Assembly (NCBI GenBank): GCA_022822545.1
Contig: JAJEBE010000049.1
Span: forward strand, 62,001-126,000
DNA from: Anaerolineae bacterium
GTDB taxonomy: Bacteria; Chloroflexota; Anaerolineae; Aggregatilineales; Phototrophicaceae
Length of the DNA: 64,000 nucleotides
Direction: 5' to 3'
Of the stretch, positions 9,883 to 18,919 are shown piece after piece (positions within the stretch are counted from its first letter, which is position 1; every line of letters begins with the position of its first letter). A model generated the notes under the pieces. That model was not told the DNA's origin, searched no databases, and was given only the letters and a program-made list of their open reading frames with translations. The translations under genes and the position numbers were made by a program.

Positions 9883-10425
9883 ATGGAAAACCGCATGTAC
9901 ACTCGCTATCTGGAGGAAGTCGTGCCGACCTTGACGCAGGAGTTCGGTTACACTAATCCGATGCAGGTGCCGACCATCAGCAAGATCACCTTGAATATCG
10001 GTGTTGGCGAGGCGATTGACGAGCCCCGTTCGCTTGATGGCGCCGTCGAAGACCTGAAGGTCATCACCGGGCAACAGCCGGTTGTCACGCGGGCGAAAAA
10101 GAGCATCGCCACCTACAAACTGCGCGAAGGCCGCGCGATAGGCACGAAAGTTACGCTGCGCAAGGAAAGGATGTGGGCGCTCTATGACCGGCTGGTCAAT
10201 ATCGCGCTGCCGCGTATTCGCGACTTCCGTGGCGTATCGCCAAAGTTGGATGGTCGAGGAAACTTCACGGTCGGTTTGCGGGAACAGTTGGTTTTCCCGG
10301 AGATTGACTTTGACAAGATCGACAAGGTGCGCGGGATGGAGATCACAATCGTCACCACAGCAAAAACAGATGAGGAAGGCCGCCGCCTGCTGACGCTGCT
10401 CGGTATGCCTTTCCAAGGGAACTAG
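9883..10425 (+). CDS. rplE: 50S ribosomal protein L5
   Basis: L5 binds 5S rRNA and forms intersubunit bridge B1b with S13. The 180 residues include [33 protein letters not shown], the basic GTKVTLR segment and the [17 protein letters not shown] motif, all diagnostic. The ATG has GGAGCGAGGTG upstream. It is followed 10 bp later by a zinc-type S14 gene. Confidence 0.97.
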   Translation: MENRMYTRYLEEVVPTLTQEFGYTNPMQVPTISKITLNIGVGEAIDEPRSLDGAVEDLKVITGQQPVVTRAKKSIATYKLREGRAIGTKVTLRKERMWALYDRLVNIALPRIRDFRGVSPKLDGRGNFTVGLREQLVFPEIDFDKIDKVRGMEITIVTTAKTDEEGRRLLTLLGMPFQGN

Positions 10426-10435
10426 AGAGGATTAC

Positions 10436-10618
10436 ATGGCAAAAAAATGTATGCAATTCCGGGAACAACGACGCAAGTATGCGGTGCGTGTCCGGCATCG
10501 CTGCAAAGTTTGTGGCCGTCCGCGGGCTTATATTCGCCGCTTCGGCTTGTGCCGGATCTGCTTCCGCGAGATGGCGTTAAATGGCGAGATTCCCGGCGTT
10601 GTGAAGGCGAGTTGGTAG
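10436..10618 (+). CDS. rpsN: 30S ribosomal protein S14, zinc-binding type
   Basis: S14 is a 30S head protein. This 60-residue version is the short zinc-binding form: CKVC followed 12 residues later by CRIC gives a CXXC-X12-CXXC site, and the C-terminus ([14 protein letters not shown]) is typical of type Z. An extra Cys at residue 5 is not part of that site. An AGAGGATT ribosome site precedes the ATG. A zinc-form S14 implies no sparing of zinc at this locus. Confidence 0.97.
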   Translation: MAKKCMQFREQRRKYAVRVRHRCKVCGRPRAYIRRFGLCRICFREMALNGEIPGVVKASW

Positions 10619-10630
10619 GAGGCAGCAATA

Positions 10631-11044
10631 GTGTCTAACGTGACAAATGATCCAATTGCCGATATGTTGACCCGCATTCGCAATGCACTGGTCCGCGGGA
10701 AGCCGGAAGTCATCGTGCCGGTGTCCAAGATCAAGATTGAGATTGCCCGCATTCTTAAGGAAGAGGGCTATATTGATGACTTCACGATCGGCGACGAAAG
10801 TCCGGCGCCATTGATCAACGTGCAGTTGAAATATTTCGGCTCGCGCCGGGACCGACGGCCGGTGATCACGCAGTTGCAGCGCATCAGCAAGCCGGGACGC
10901 CGTGTCTACCGCAAGCGCAAGGAACTGCCCATCGTATTAAGCGGAACGGGTATCGCTATCGTGACGACCCCGAAAGGTGTGATGACGGCGCAGCAAGCCC
11001 GCCGGAGCGGCGTTGGCGGTGAAGTACTGTGTTACATCTGGTGA
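10631..11044 (+). CDS. rpsH: 30S ribosomal protein S8
   Basis: S8 binds helix 21 of 16S rRNA and is the spc-operon repressor in E. coli. It uses a GTG start at 10631 with AGGAGG upstream and gives 137 residues, starting with the conserved NDPIADMLTRIRNAL segment and ending with VLSGTGIAIVTTPKGVMTAQQARRSGVGGEVLCYIW. It lies 12 bp after rpsN and 16 bp before rplF. Confidence 0.97.
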   Translation: MSNVTNDPIADMLTRIRNALVRGKPEVIVPVSKIKIEIARILKEEGYIDDFTIGDESPAPLINVQLKYFGSRRDRRPVITQLQRISKPGRRVYRKRKELPIVLSGTGIAIVTTPKGVMTAQQARRSGVGGEVLCYIW

Positions 11045-11060
11045 TGGAAGGGGAGTTAAG

Positions 11061-11609
11061 ATGTCTCGCATAGGCAAGCAACCGGTCCCGCTGCCCGAAA
11101 AGGTCAGCGTCGCCATCGACAGGAACACAGTGACGGTGTCTGGCCCCAAGGGTGAATTGTCGCAGGATTTCAATCCGGATTTGACGATTCGGCAGGAGAA
11201 CGGTTCCATCATCGTGGAACGCCCGTCGGACCTGCGTCATCACAAAGCCTTGCATGGACTGACACGGTCGTTGCTGGCGAATATGGTGTTGGGCGTTTCC
11301 GAAGGATTCCGCAAGACGCTGCAGATACAGGGTGTCGGTTATCAGGCGACGCTGCAGGGCAAGAACTTGCAGTTGCGCCTCGGGCATTCCCACGCGGTCA
11401 TTGTCGAGCCGCCGGCGGATGTCAACTTTGACGTGCCGAAGGATTCGCGCGGCACGATCATCCATGTCGATGGCATCGACAAGCAAGTCGTTGGACAAGT
11501 GGCAGCTAATATCCGCGGATGGCGCCCGCCCGAGCCTTATAAGGGTAAAGGTGTACGTTATCTGGGTGAATATGTACGGCGCAAAGCTGGCAAGGCGGGC
11601 AAGCGATAG
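11061..11609 (+). CDS. rplF: 50S ribosomal protein L6
   Basis: L6 supports the GTPase-associated centre near the sarcin-ricin loop. The ATG at 11061 (AGGGGAG upstream) gives 182 residues starting MSRIGKQPVPLPEKVSVAID, with the two repeated L6 domains and the C-terminal signature PEPYKGKGVRYLGEYVRRKAG. Upstream in-frame starts lie inside rpsH and lack family support. Confidence 0.97.
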   Translation: MSRIGKQPVPLPEKVSVAIDRNTVTVSGPKGELSQDFNPDLTIRQENGSIIVERPSDLRHHKALHGLTRSLLANMVLGVSEGFRKTLQIQGVGYQATLQGKNLQLRLGHSHAVIVEPPADVNFDVPKDSRGTIIHVDGIDKQVVGQVAANIRGWRPPEPYKGKGVRYLGEYVRRKAGKAGKR

Positions 11610-11673
11610 ACGGCTGAAGAAAGCCGCTCGCTGGCGGATAATCGCGCGATTGCAAGATTGAGGGAATAGGGAT

Positions 11674-12048
11674 ATGGCAGATATCACTGGTCGAAAGAAA
11701 TACGCCGCTCGCAAGAGACGTCACCGGCGTGTGCGCAAGCATATCTCCGGCACGGCTGTGCGGCCGCGGATGAACGTCTTCCGCAGCAACAGCAATACTT
11801 TTGTGCAAGTCATTGACGATATCGCGGGATGCACTTTGGTATCCTGCTCGACGATTGACAAGGCGCTGGCGCCATCCCTGGCGGATAAGAGCAAGGTCGA
11901 GGCGGCGAAGTTGGTCGGCCAGACCGTCGCTGAACGGGCGAAGGCGGCTGGCATAGAGCGGGTTGTCTTTGATCGCGGTGGATTCAAGTATACTGGTCGC
12001 GTCGCGGCTGTGGCGCAAGGCGCGCGCGAAGCGGGCCTGCAGGTATAA
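11674..12048 (+). CDS. rplR: 50S ribosomal protein L18
   Basis: L18 binds 5S rRNA and links it to the 50S body. The 124 residues contain the basic N-terminus ([20 protein letters not shown]), the [19 protein letters not shown] strand and the C-terminal [39 protein letters not shown] precedes the ATG. It lies 64 bp after rplF. Confidence 0.97.
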   Translation: MADITGRKKYAARKRRHRRVRKHISGTAVRPRMNVFRSNSNTFVQVIDDIAGCTLVSCSTIDKALAPSLADKSKVEAAKLVGQTVAERAKAAGIERVVFDRGGFKYTGRVAAVAQGAREAGLQV

Positions 12049-12063
12049 GCGTGGAGGTCATTT

Positions 12064-12627
12064 ATGGCTGAAAACAGGAGAAGAGATTCGCGCAGAAAGC
12101 AGGAAGAGCGCGATGAATTTGACGAGCGCGTAGTGGATATTCGACGCGTGGCGAAGGTTATCAAGGGCGGCCGGCGTTTTGCCTTCCGCACGGTTGTTGT
12201 TGTCGGCGACAACAAAGGCAATGTCGGGATCGGCATTGGCAAGGCGCGGGCGGTACCCGATAGCATCCGCAAAGCGGCCGAACGCGCCCGCCGCAATATC
12301 GAAGGCGTTTCGCTTTCGGGCGCGACCATTCCCTATACCGTCATTGGGCGGCATGGTGGGGCGCGCGTCTTGCTCAAGCCGGCGGCGCCGGGTACAGGCG
12401 TTATCGCTGGTGGAGGCGTTCGCGCGGTCTTGGAAGTTGTGGGTGTGCGAAACATATTGACGAAAAGCCAAGGCAGCGCGAATCTGCTCAACGTCACGAT
12501 GGCGACGCTGGATGCGCTGCGGCAGTTGCGCAGCAGCGAGCAACTGGCAGAGATGCGCGGCAAACGCGTGCATGAAGTGGCGCCGGTTTGGGAACGCCGC
12601 GGCGAACGGGGAGGCGAGCATGCCTGA
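12064..12627 (+). CDS. rpsE: 30S ribosomal protein S5
   Basis: S5 contributes to decoding fidelity and the mRNA entry channel. The 187-residue product has the N-terminal dsRNA-binding-like S5 domain ([18 protein letters not shown], then VGIGIGKA) and the C-terminal domain with the [21 protein letters not shown] segment. GGAGGTC precedes the ATG. Its last 8 nt overlap rpmD. Confidence 0.97.
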   Translation: MAENRRRDSRRKQEERDEFDERVVDIRRVAKVIKGGRRFAFRTVVVVGDNKGNVGIGIGKARAVPDSIRKAAERARRNIEGVSLSGATIPYTVIGRHGGARVLLKPAAPGTGVIAGGGVRAVLEVVGVRNILTKSQGSANLLNVTMATLDALRQLRSSEQLAEMRGKRVHEVAPVWERRGERGGEHA

Positions 12628-12832
12628 GCAAAGTGGCAAGCTGCTCAAAGTTACCTTGGTCAAAAGCCCGATCGGCTACAACAGTCGTCAGAAAGAAACT
12701 GTCAAATCTCTGGGATTGCGCCGTATGAGCCAGAGTGTGCTTATTGGCGACGCGCCGCAGATACGCGGCATGATCAATAGAGTGAGTCACTTGGTGACGG
12801 TTGAAGAGGTCGAAGACAATGAAGTTGCATGA
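12620..12832 (+). CDS. rpmD: 50S ribosomal protein L30
   Basis: L30 is a small 50S protein found in most but not all bacteria. Start chosen at 12620, giving 70 residues beginning [21 protein letters not shown], followed by the family segment [47 protein letters not shown] lies immediately upstream. It overlaps rpsE by 8 nt and rplO by 14 nt, which supports coupled translation. Confidence 0.95.
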   Translation: MPEQSGKLLKVTLVKSPIGYNSRQKETVKSLGLRRMSQSVLIGDAPQIRGMINRVSHLVTVEEVEDNEVA

Positions 12833-13346
12833 CTTGAAGCCCGACAAAGGCTCGAAGCGCAAGCGGACACGCGTTGGCCGCGGCATCGCCGCCGGCAAAG
12901 GCAAGACCGCCGGGCGCGGGCATAAAGGGCAAGGCGCGCGCAGTGGCGGCGGCAAGGGTCCCTACTTCGAGGGCGGTCAGTTGCCCCTGGTGCGGCGCTT
13001 GCCATTCAAGCGGGGTTTCACCAACATATTTGGCATCACGTATCAGGAAGTGAATGTCGATACCTTGGAAGCGCGCTTTGAAGACGGCGCTGTCGTGAAT
13101 GGCGCGGCGCTGGTGGAAGCTGGCTTGGTGCGCAAGGCTACCGAGCCGATCAAGGTGCTTGGCCGAGGCGACCTAAAAAAGAAGCTGGAAGTTCACGCGA
13201 ACAAGTTCACCAAGAGCGCCGCGGCGAAAATCGAAGCGGCGGGCGGCAGCGTCAACAGCCACGCGTTGAAAGTCACGGGCGCCCGCGCTACCGTCAAGCG
13301 GATGCGCAAGGTTGATTTGGAGCGCTTGTACAGCGAAAGCAGTTGA
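12819..13346 (+). CDS. rplO: 50S ribosomal protein L15
   Basis: L15 is a late-assembly 50S protein whose extended N-terminus threads into 23S rRNA. The ATG at 12819 gives 175 residues starting [22 protein letters not shown], with the Gly/Lys/Arg-rich arm ([21 protein letters not shown]) and the C-terminal domain ending in [24 protein letters not shown] provides the ribosome site inside the end of rpmD. It is followed by a 147-bp gap before secY. Confidence 0.96.
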   Translation: MKLHDLKPDKGSKRKRTRVGRGIAAGKGKTAGRGHKGQGARSGGGKGPYFEGGQLPLVRRLPFKRGFTNIFGITYQEVNVDTLEARFEDGAVVNGAALVEAGLVRKATEPIKVLGRGDLKKKLEVHANKFTKSAAAKIEAAGGSVNSHALKVTGARATVKRMRKVDLERLYSESS

Positions 13347-13493
13347 AGCTGGTCGGCCGACTCGATGGCTTGCGCAACAAGAATGCGCGACGCCACGTAT
13401 TATCGGTAGTGGAATGTCGGCAATGCCGAGCGCATAAAGGCGCCGGCGTCAGCGAGCCAGCCGAGACATCATTTTGGATAAGGAAACGGTCAC

Positions 13494-14840
13494 ATGATTC
13501 AAGCATTGCGTAACGCTTGGCGCCTGCCGGATGTGCGGAACAAGCTCTTGTTCACCGTATTCATTCTGATCGTTTACCAATTCGCGGCTCATGTGCCGGT
13601 AGTTGGCGTCGACCGGAATGTCTTGCGGCAAGTATTCGAGAGCGGCAGCAGCGCCGGCAACCTCATACAAGTTATGAACTTGCTTTCGGGCGGCGCGGTA
13701 GCGAATTTTAGCGTCATCGCGAACGGTGTGTATCCTTACATCACCGCCTCGATTATCTTCCAGTTGCTGGTGCCGATTGTGCCGGCGCTGGAGCGCATCC
13801 AGCGCGAACCGGGCGGGCAGGAAAAGATCCAGCGCTACACCTACTATGTCGCGATTCCCATGGCGGTATTGCAAGCCCTGGGGCAGATCAGCATCTTCAA
13901 CCTGGCGACCGGAACCGGCGCCGAGATCATCCCAGGCTTCGGCTTTGGCATAGGCAGTAATTTCCTGCTGACGGTATCGGTGCTGACGACGATGACGGCG
14001 GGCACGATGTTCGCCATCTGGCTGGGCGAGTTGATCACCGAGCAGGGCATCGGCAATGGTATCTCGATCATTATTTTCGCCGGCATCGTGGCGCAAGCGC
14101 CACAGAACTTGATCCGGCTCTTGACGCAGCAACCCGATCGCAGCATTTACAATCTGGTGCTGTTCATCGTCATCACGGTGCTCAGCGTCTTGGCGGTGGT
14201 GATAATTCAAGAAGGCGTGCGGCGCATACCGGTGCAGTATGGCCGGCGCGTGCGCGGCAATCGTCAGTTCGCGCAGCAAGACAGCTTCATCCCGCTGCGC
14301 GTGAATCCGGTGGGCATGATCCCGCTGATTTTCGCTCAGTCGATCATCACCTTCCCGGCTATCATCGCTAGCTTGTTCCCGCCCGGCGCTGTTGGCAACA
14401 CGATTCAAACGACCTTCGGCAACCAGCAAGGGCTGCTGTATTGGGGCACTTTTTTCCTCATGACGGTCGGCTTCACCTTCTTCTACGCGGAGGTGATGGT
14501 GGGCAACCAGAATCTGGCGGAGTCCCTGCAGCGGAATGGCGGTTTCATTCCCGGCATCCGGCCTGGCAAGCGGACGGAAGATTACATCAAGACGACGACG
14601 CGGCGCATTACCTTCGTCGGCGCCTTTTTCCTGGGTGTGATCGCTATCATCCCGGGTGTGGTTGACTTGGTGAATCGCATCATCTTCCCGCTGGAGGCGT
14701 CGACGTCAGGCGCGGTCATCAACGCCGGGCTGGTCATATCTGGTTCCGGCTTGATTATCGTTGTCGGTGTCGTCATTGATACCATGCGGCAGTTGGAGGC
14801 GCAGTTGGTCATGCGCAACTATGAGGGCTTTATGCGCTAA
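13494..14840 (+). CDS. secY: Preprotein translocase subunit SecY
   Basis: SecY is the channel of the Sec translocon in the cytoplasmic membrane. The 448-residue product has ten predicted membrane segments, the plug-domain region after the first, the conserved GIGNGISIIIFAGIV stretch and the C-terminal cytoplasmic loop segments (FIPGIRPGKRTEDYI). AAGGAAACGGTC precedes the ATG. It is the first non-ribosomal gene of the spc operon here and is followed by a strong hairpin. Confidence 0.98.
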   Translation: MIQALRNAWRLPDVRNKLLFTVFILIVYQFAAHVPVVGVDRNVLRQVFESGSSAGNLIQVMNLLSGGAVANFSVIANGVYPYITASIIFQLLVPIVPALERIQREPGGQEKIQRYTYYVAIPMAVLQALGQISIFNLATGTGAEIIPGFGFGIGSNFLLTVSVLTTMTAGTMFAIWLGELITEQGIGNGISIIIFAGIVAQAPQNLIRLLTQQPDRSIYNLVLFIVITVLSVLAVVIIQEGVRRIPVQYGRRVRGNRQFAQQDSFIPLRVNPVGMIPLIFAQSIITFPAIIASLFPPGAVGNTIQTTFGNQQGLLYWGTFFLMTVGFTFFYAEVMVGNQNLAESLQRNGGFIPGIRPGKRTEDYIKTTTRRITFVGAFFLGVIAIIPGVVDLVNRIIFPLEASTSGAVINAGLVISGSGLIIVVGVVIDTMRQLEAQLVMRNYEGFMR

Positions 14841-14865
14841 TTTGCGCTTTGTCTGGAGTTCGCTG

Positions 14866-14892
14866 GAGCCGAGCGCTGTGATTGCTCGGCTC
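14866..14892 (+). terminator. Stem-loop after secY, possible terminator
   Basis: GAGCCGAGC (14866-14874) and GCTCGGCTC (14884-14892) form a perfect 9-bp stem with a 9-nt loop, followed by TATTCTTG. The U-run is weak, so termination may be partial. The position, 25 bp after the secY stop and before adk, supports a break or attenuation point in the operon. Confidence 0.5.
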
Positions 14893-14966
14893 TATTCTTG
14901 TGAGCTGATTGTGACTGTCAAACAGGTCGATGTTGCTTAGTCGTGAGCGTGTCTGGAGTTGGTCGA

Positions 14967-15662
14967 ATGAGCCTCTATGTGATCTTGATGGGGATACAAG
15001 GCGCCGGCAAAGGCTTGCAGGCGAAGCGAATTGAAGAGCACTTTGGCATTCCGCAGGTGTCGACCGGCGATTTGTTCCGGGCGATGCGGACGCGCAGGGA
15101 CGCGCTCGCGACGAAGGTGCAGCAGATTATGGCATCGGGCCAGCTCGTGGATGACGAAACCACCAATGCCATTGTGGTCGATCGCCTGGCGCAGGCGGAT
15201 GCGGCGGGCGGCGTAATCCTGGATGGCTATCCCCGCAATCAGATACAGGCGGCTTTCCTCGAAGCGCACTTGGCTGAGAAAGGCGCGCGTGTCAACTCGG
15301 TGCTGCTGTTGGAGTTGGACTTGTTCACCGCCTTCAAGCGCGCTTTCGGGCGTGTGTCCGCGGCGGATGGCAGCAGTTATAACTACTATTACAATGCCGA
15401 CGGTGTCGATTTCAATTGGGCGCAGGATCCCGCCGGTCAGTTTCCGCCTCGCTTGGAAGCGAGCATCGCCGGCGGCGGCGAATCGCTGCGGCGCCGCCCC
15501 GATGATGCCAGCGCCGACGCGATCATCAAGCGGATTGACACCTATCTGGAAACGACGCAGCCGCTCATCAGTTATTTTGAGGCGCGTGATATCGTGAACC
15601 GCATTGATGCCGATCAGAGCATTGAAGCCGTCTGGACTGATATCAAGCGCGCTTTGGAGTAG
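14967..15662 (+). CDS. adk: Adenylate kinase, divergent P-loop
   Basis: Adenylate kinase interconverts ATP + AMP and 2 ADP in the cytoplasm. The ATG at 14967 gives 231 residues; a GTG 24 nt upstream is less likely. The P-loop reads GIQGAGKGLQAKR, where nearly all adenylate kinases have GKGTQ, so the phosphate-contacting Thr is Leu. STGDLFRAM (AMP site) and DGYPRN follow. The LID has no zinc Cys and is Tyr/Asn-rich (YNYYYNADG), as I recall for other Chloroflexota proteins. RRPDD is the usual Arg segment. The gene order secY-adk-map is standard. The activity call is good; the Leu is unexplained. Confidence 0.9.
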   Translation: MSLYVILMGIQGAGKGLQAKRIEEHFGIPQVSTGDLFRAMRTRRDALATKVQQIMASGQLVDDETTNAIVVDRLAQADAAGGVILDGYPRNQIQAAFLEAHLAEKGARVNSVLLLELDLFTAFKRAFGRVSAADGSSYNYYYNADGVDFNWAQDPAGQFPPRLEASIAGGGESLRRRPDDASADAIIKRIDTYLETTQPLISYFEARDIVNRIDADQSIEAVWTDIKRALE

Positions 15663-15695
15663 CTTCGCGCGTCGCGTTACTTACGAGCAGGACTG

Positions 15696-16481
15696 ATGGC
15701 GCCCGTACTCAAGACGACCGAAGAATTGCAACTCATGCGCGAGGCCGGGCGAATCGTGGCGGTCGCGCATGAAGCGATGCGCCTGGCGATCGCGCCGGGT
15801 GTCAGCACCAAAGCGCTTGATGCCATCGCCTTGAACGTGCTGCGCGACCACGGCGCCGAGCCTTGCTTTCTGGGCTATGCCCCGGGCGAGCATCCACCAT
15901 ACCCGGCTACGATTACCGCTTCGGTCAATAATGAACTGGTCCATGGCATTCCGTCGGAGTCACGCATTCTGGAGGAGGGGGACATCATCGGCTTGGATGT
16001 CGCCTGCCTATACCGTGGTTTTGTCGGCGATGCCGCGTTCACGCACCCGGTGGGCGCAGTGTCGCGTTCGGCGCGGCGCCTGATGGAGGCGACGAAGGCG
16101 GCGCTGCAGGCGGCGATTGCGGCCTCGATCTTGGGCAACCGCATAAGCGATGTGGCTAAAGCGACGGCGAAATCAGCGGCGCGGGCTGGTTACAGCGTGG
16201 CGCGCGAATACACCGGGCACGGCGTCGGCCGCGACATGCACGAAGAACCGCAGGTGCCGAATTGGTGGAGCGGCAAGAAGAGCCAGATACAGTGGCAAGA
16301 TTATGAGCTTGAAGTCGGTATGACCTACGCGATTGAACCAATGCTAATCGCCGGTCGCTCGGATTTGCTGGAGCTAGAGGATGGCTGGACCGTGGTGACG
16401 AAAGATGGCTCGCTGACGGCGCATTTCGAGCATACGGTCGCTATAACCGCAGATGGCCCGTTGATACTGACCTTGCCCTAG
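15696..16481 (+). CDS. map: Methionine aminopeptidase, type I
   Basis: Removes the N-terminal Met from nascent proteins. The 261-residue protein has the pita-bread fold signatures: the first metal Asp pair in LDVACLYRGFVGDAAFTHP, the His in TGHGVGRDMHEEP and the Glu residues in YAIEPML and FEHTVAI. There is no N-terminal zinc-finger extension, so it is type Ia. It starts at ATG 15696, 33 bp after adk, and is followed by a 315-bp gap where infA usually lies. Confidence 0.96.
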   Translation: MAPVLKTTEELQLMREAGRIVAVAHEAMRLAIAPGVSTKALDAIALNVLRDHGAEPCFLGYAPGEHPPYPATITASVNNELVHGIPSESRILEEGDIIGLDVACLYRGFVGDAAFTHPVGAVSRSARRLMEATKAALQAAIAASILGNRISDVAKATAKSAARAGYSVAREYTGHGVGRDMHEEPQVPNWWSGKKSQIQWQDYELEVGMTYAIEPMLIAGRSDLLELEDGWTVVTKDGSLTAHFEHTVAITADGPLILTLP

Positions 16482-16614
16482 GCCATCAGGGGCCGAGCGG
16501 GGCATGATGCGTCAATACTGATCTAGCGCTATCAACGCGCGTCGGACTTGTAGTGCGGCCGCCACCTGATTTTTATATCGGGCAAGATGAATGAGACCGA
16601 GGCGGAAATGTCCT

Positions 16615-16642
16615 TTGACGGGGGGAAAATCTATGATACAAT
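16615..16642 (+). promoter_or_regulatory. Extended -10 promoter upstream of rpmJ
   Basis: TTGACG (16615-16620) and TACAAT (16637-16642) are spaced by 16 bp, and TG at 16634-16635 one base before the -10 gives an extended -10 element. This is the best sigma-70-type match in the ribosomal region. It would drive rpmJ-rpsM-rpsK-rpoA-rplQ with a leader of about 150 nt. The rest of the 315-bp gap (16482-16796) shows no credible gene; an infA of about 72 codons is not there. Confidence 0.75.
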
Positions 16643-16796
16643 GCTTCGTCGTTGTCAGCCGCCCAGAGAAGCATTTGGGTATCTGAACGCAGCAAGATAG
16701 GCTTGTCAAGCGATTCAATGACTGATCTGCGGGCGGATGCTCCGGCGGTAGTCTATTGTTCGCGAATGCAGAATCTAGCGATACGAGGCGATTTGA

Positions 16797-16910
16797 ATGA
16801 AAGTTGGAGCGAGTGTCAAGCGCCGCTGCCCGAAGTGCCGGGTCATCAGGCGCAAACGGCGTGTCATGATCATCTGTGAGAACCCGAAGCATAAACAGAG
16901 GCAGGGCTAA
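16797..16910 (+). CDS. rpmJ: 50S ribosomal protein L36
   Basis: L36 is the smallest 50S protein. The reading frame encodes 37 residues, [20 protein letters not shown] followed by [17 protein letters not shown]. The CXXC plus Cys-X4-His zinc ribbon is intact, so it is the zinc-containing form. The position between map and rpsM is standard. It lies about 150 nt after the extended -10 promoter and 31 bp before rpsM. Confidence 0.96.
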   Translation: MKVGASVKRRCPKCRVIRRKRRVMIICENPKHKQRQG

Positions 16911-16941
16911 GGCTGCCCGCCCTTATCAAGGAGTATGATTT

Positions 16942-17328
16942 ATGGCTCGTATTGAAGGTGTTGACCTGCCCAGGGACAAGCGTGTTGTCATCGGCTTGAC
17001 CTATATTTACGGTATCGGAAAGTCTACAAGCCAACGGCTGTTGAATTCGGCCGGCATTGACCATAGCACTCGCGTCCGTGACCTCAGCGAAAGCGAAGTG
17101 CAACGTTTGCGCGAATTGATTGGCGGTTTGACGATCGAGGGAGACCTGCGCCGGCAGACACAGTTGAATATCAAGCGCTTGATGGAGATTAATTCGTATC
17201 GCGGCTTGCGTCATCGCCGGCGCTTGCCCGTTCGTGGCCAGCGTACGCGCACCAATGGCCGTACCCGCCGCGGCAAGAAACAAACTGTCGCCGGGCGTGG
17301 CCGTCGCCGAGGCGCGACCAAGAAGTAA
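16942..17328 (+). CDS. rpsM: 30S ribosomal protein S13
   Basis: S13 sits in the 30S head and bridges to L5 and the P-site tRNA. The 128 residues include [22 protein letters not shown], the helix-two-turn-helix region, the [24 protein letters not shown] signature and a basic tail. AAGGAGTATGATTT precedes the ATG. The 131-bp gap to rpsK is long for this cluster. Confidence 0.97.
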   Translation: MARIEGVDLPRDKRVVIGLTYIYGIGKSTSQRLLNSAGIDHSTRVRDLSESEVQRLRELIGGLTIEGDLRRQTQLNIKRLMEINSYRGLRHRRRLPVRGQRTRTNGRTRRGKKQTVAGRGRRRGATKK

Positions 17329-17459
17329 GCTGGTTTGGCCGTGGCGCAAAGCGGAAGCGGCATATCTAAATCGACAATCGACCTAGATAGTTGATGACCT
17401 CCGCCCTCAAAGCGGACACTTGGAATGAGCAGGAATCTTAGTCCAGCGGGAGCAGTTGA

Positions 17460-17858
17460 ATGGCGAGAGCAAGAAGAAGCAGTCGCAGCACTGCCAGGCG
17501 AGTTTTCAAGAATATACCTTATGGTCAGGCGCATATTTATGCCACCTTCAATAACACGATTGTTTCCATGACGGATCAATCGGGAAACGTCATCACCTGG
17601 GCGAGCGCGGGCACCTCCGGCTTTACCGGCAGTCGCAAGAACACGCCTTACGCGGCGCGTATGGCGGCGGAGACGGCGGCGGCTAATTCACAGCAGCATG
17701 GCATGAAGGAAGTTGATATCTTCGTGAAGGGTCCTGGGCCCGGTCGGGAGGCGGCTATTCGTTCAATTCAGCAAAGTGGTTTGAAGGTGCGTTCAATCAC
17801 GGACGTTACGCCGGTGCCGCATAATGGTGTTCGTCCGCCGAAGCGCCGGCGCGTATAA
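17460..17858 (+). CDS. rpsK: 30S ribosomal protein S11
   Basis: S11 lies in the 30S platform near the mRNA exit. The 132-residue product has the conserved [24 protein letters not shown] segment (near residues 25-50) and the C-terminal signature [32 protein letters not shown] lies upstream of the ATG. In many bacteria rpsD follows; here rpoA follows directly after 21 bp. Confidence 0.97.
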   Translation: MARARRSSRSTARRVFKNIPYGQAHIYATFNNTIVSMTDQSGNVITWASAGTSGFTGSRKNTPYAARMAAETAAANSQQHGMKEVDIFVKGPGPGREAAIRSIQQSGLKVRSITDVTPVPHNGVRPPKRRRV

Positions 17859-17879
17859 GCGAAAGGGTAACCCTCGACC

Positions 17880-18899
17880 ATGGTATTTCCAGCAGAACCC
17901 GCATCGGTCGGCGCAAGCACGGTTGATGCCAATCAAGTAACCGCCAACATGGTTTTGCCACATCAAGTGGAGAGCCAGAATATCACCAAGGATTACGGGC
18001 GCTTCGTCATCAGTCCGCTGGAGAGCGGCTATGGCTTGACGTTGGGCAACTCCCTGCGGCGTATCTTGCTGTCTTCTTTGCCCGGCGCGGCGGTGACGAG
18101 TATTCGCGTATCCGATGTTCACCATGAGTTCTCGGAAATCCCTTATGTCCGCGAAGACATGACCCAGCTCATCCTGCAGATCAAACAACTGCGACTGATC
18201 TTGCTAGGTGTTGAAAGCGCCCGCTTGCGGCTGGAATACGGGGGAGGCGAGGGCATAGTGACGGCGGCCGATATCTGGGCGCCGCCGGAAGTGCAGATAG
18301 AGAATCCGAGCCTCTATCTTTTCACGGTTGATGACTCGAACGTGAATATCGAGATGGAGTTTGAAGTGCGCAACGGCCGCGGCTTCAGCCCGGCGGAAGA
18401 GCGAGGCCGCCTTCCAATAGGCGAGCTGCCGGTTGATGCCGTTTACAGCCCCATCAAACGTGTCAATTTTGACGTGGAACGCGCCCGTGTCGGGCAGCGC
18501 ACCAACTATGACAAGCTTGTACTTGAGTTGTGGACGGACGGAACTATCCGCCCGGAAGAAGCCGTCGCGCAGTCGGCGCAGATCATGATGCATCATCTCA
18601 AGGTCATCGCTGGCGTCGATGAAGATTGGTTCCAATCCATAGAGTTGCCGCCGCAAATCGAAGACGAGCCGACCTATCCGCCGCTCTACGACAAACCGAT
18701 CGAAGAGTTGGATTTAAGCGTTCGCGTGTTCAACTCCCTTAAGCGTACGGGCATCACATCGGTCGGCGATGTGCTTGATATGCTGAATCGGGGGCCAGAC
18801 GCGATGCTGGCGATCCGCAACTTCGGTGAAAAGTCACTGGATGAGCTGGAACAGAAGCTGCAAGAGAAGAACTACTGGCCGCATGACAAGGCGGAATAG
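17880..18899 (+). CDS. rpoA: RNA polymerase subunit alpha
   Basis: Alpha dimerises to scaffold RNA polymerase; its C-terminal domain contacts UP elements and activators. The 339-residue protein has the N-terminal domain (SGYGLTLGNSLRRILLSSLPGAAVTSI), the dimer core, and a C-terminal domain from about residue 275 (SVRVFNSLKRTGITSVGDV, then IRNFGEKSLDEL). The start at 17880 has an AAAGGG about 12 nt upstream. An internal ATG at 17949 would begin MVLPHQVES, closer to typical length, so 23 residues at the N-terminus are uncertain. Confidence 0.96.
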   Translation: MVFPAEPASVGASTVDANQVTANMVLPHQVESQNITKDYGRFVISPLESGYGLTLGNSLRRILLSSLPGAAVTSIRVSDVHHEFSEIPYVREDMTQLILQIKQLRLILLGVESARLRLEYGGGEGIVTAADIWAPPEVQIENPSLYLFTVDDSNVNIEMEFEVRNGRGFSPAEERGRLPIGELPVDAVYSPIKRVNFDVERARVGQRTNYDKLVLELWTDGTIRPEEAVAQSAQIMMHHLKVIAGVDEDWFQSIELPPQIEDEPTYPPLYDKPIEELDLSVRVFNSLKRTGITSVGDVLDMLNRGPDAMLAIRNFGEKSLDELEQKLQEKNYWPHDKAE

Positions 18900-18919
18900 C
18901 AAGCAAGCGAGGCGCAATT

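Noticed and set aside
13449..14429. 326-codon minus-strand frame opposite secY
   Set aside because: Low-complexity Asp/Arg/His-rich product typical of an antisense shadow of a membrane protein gene.
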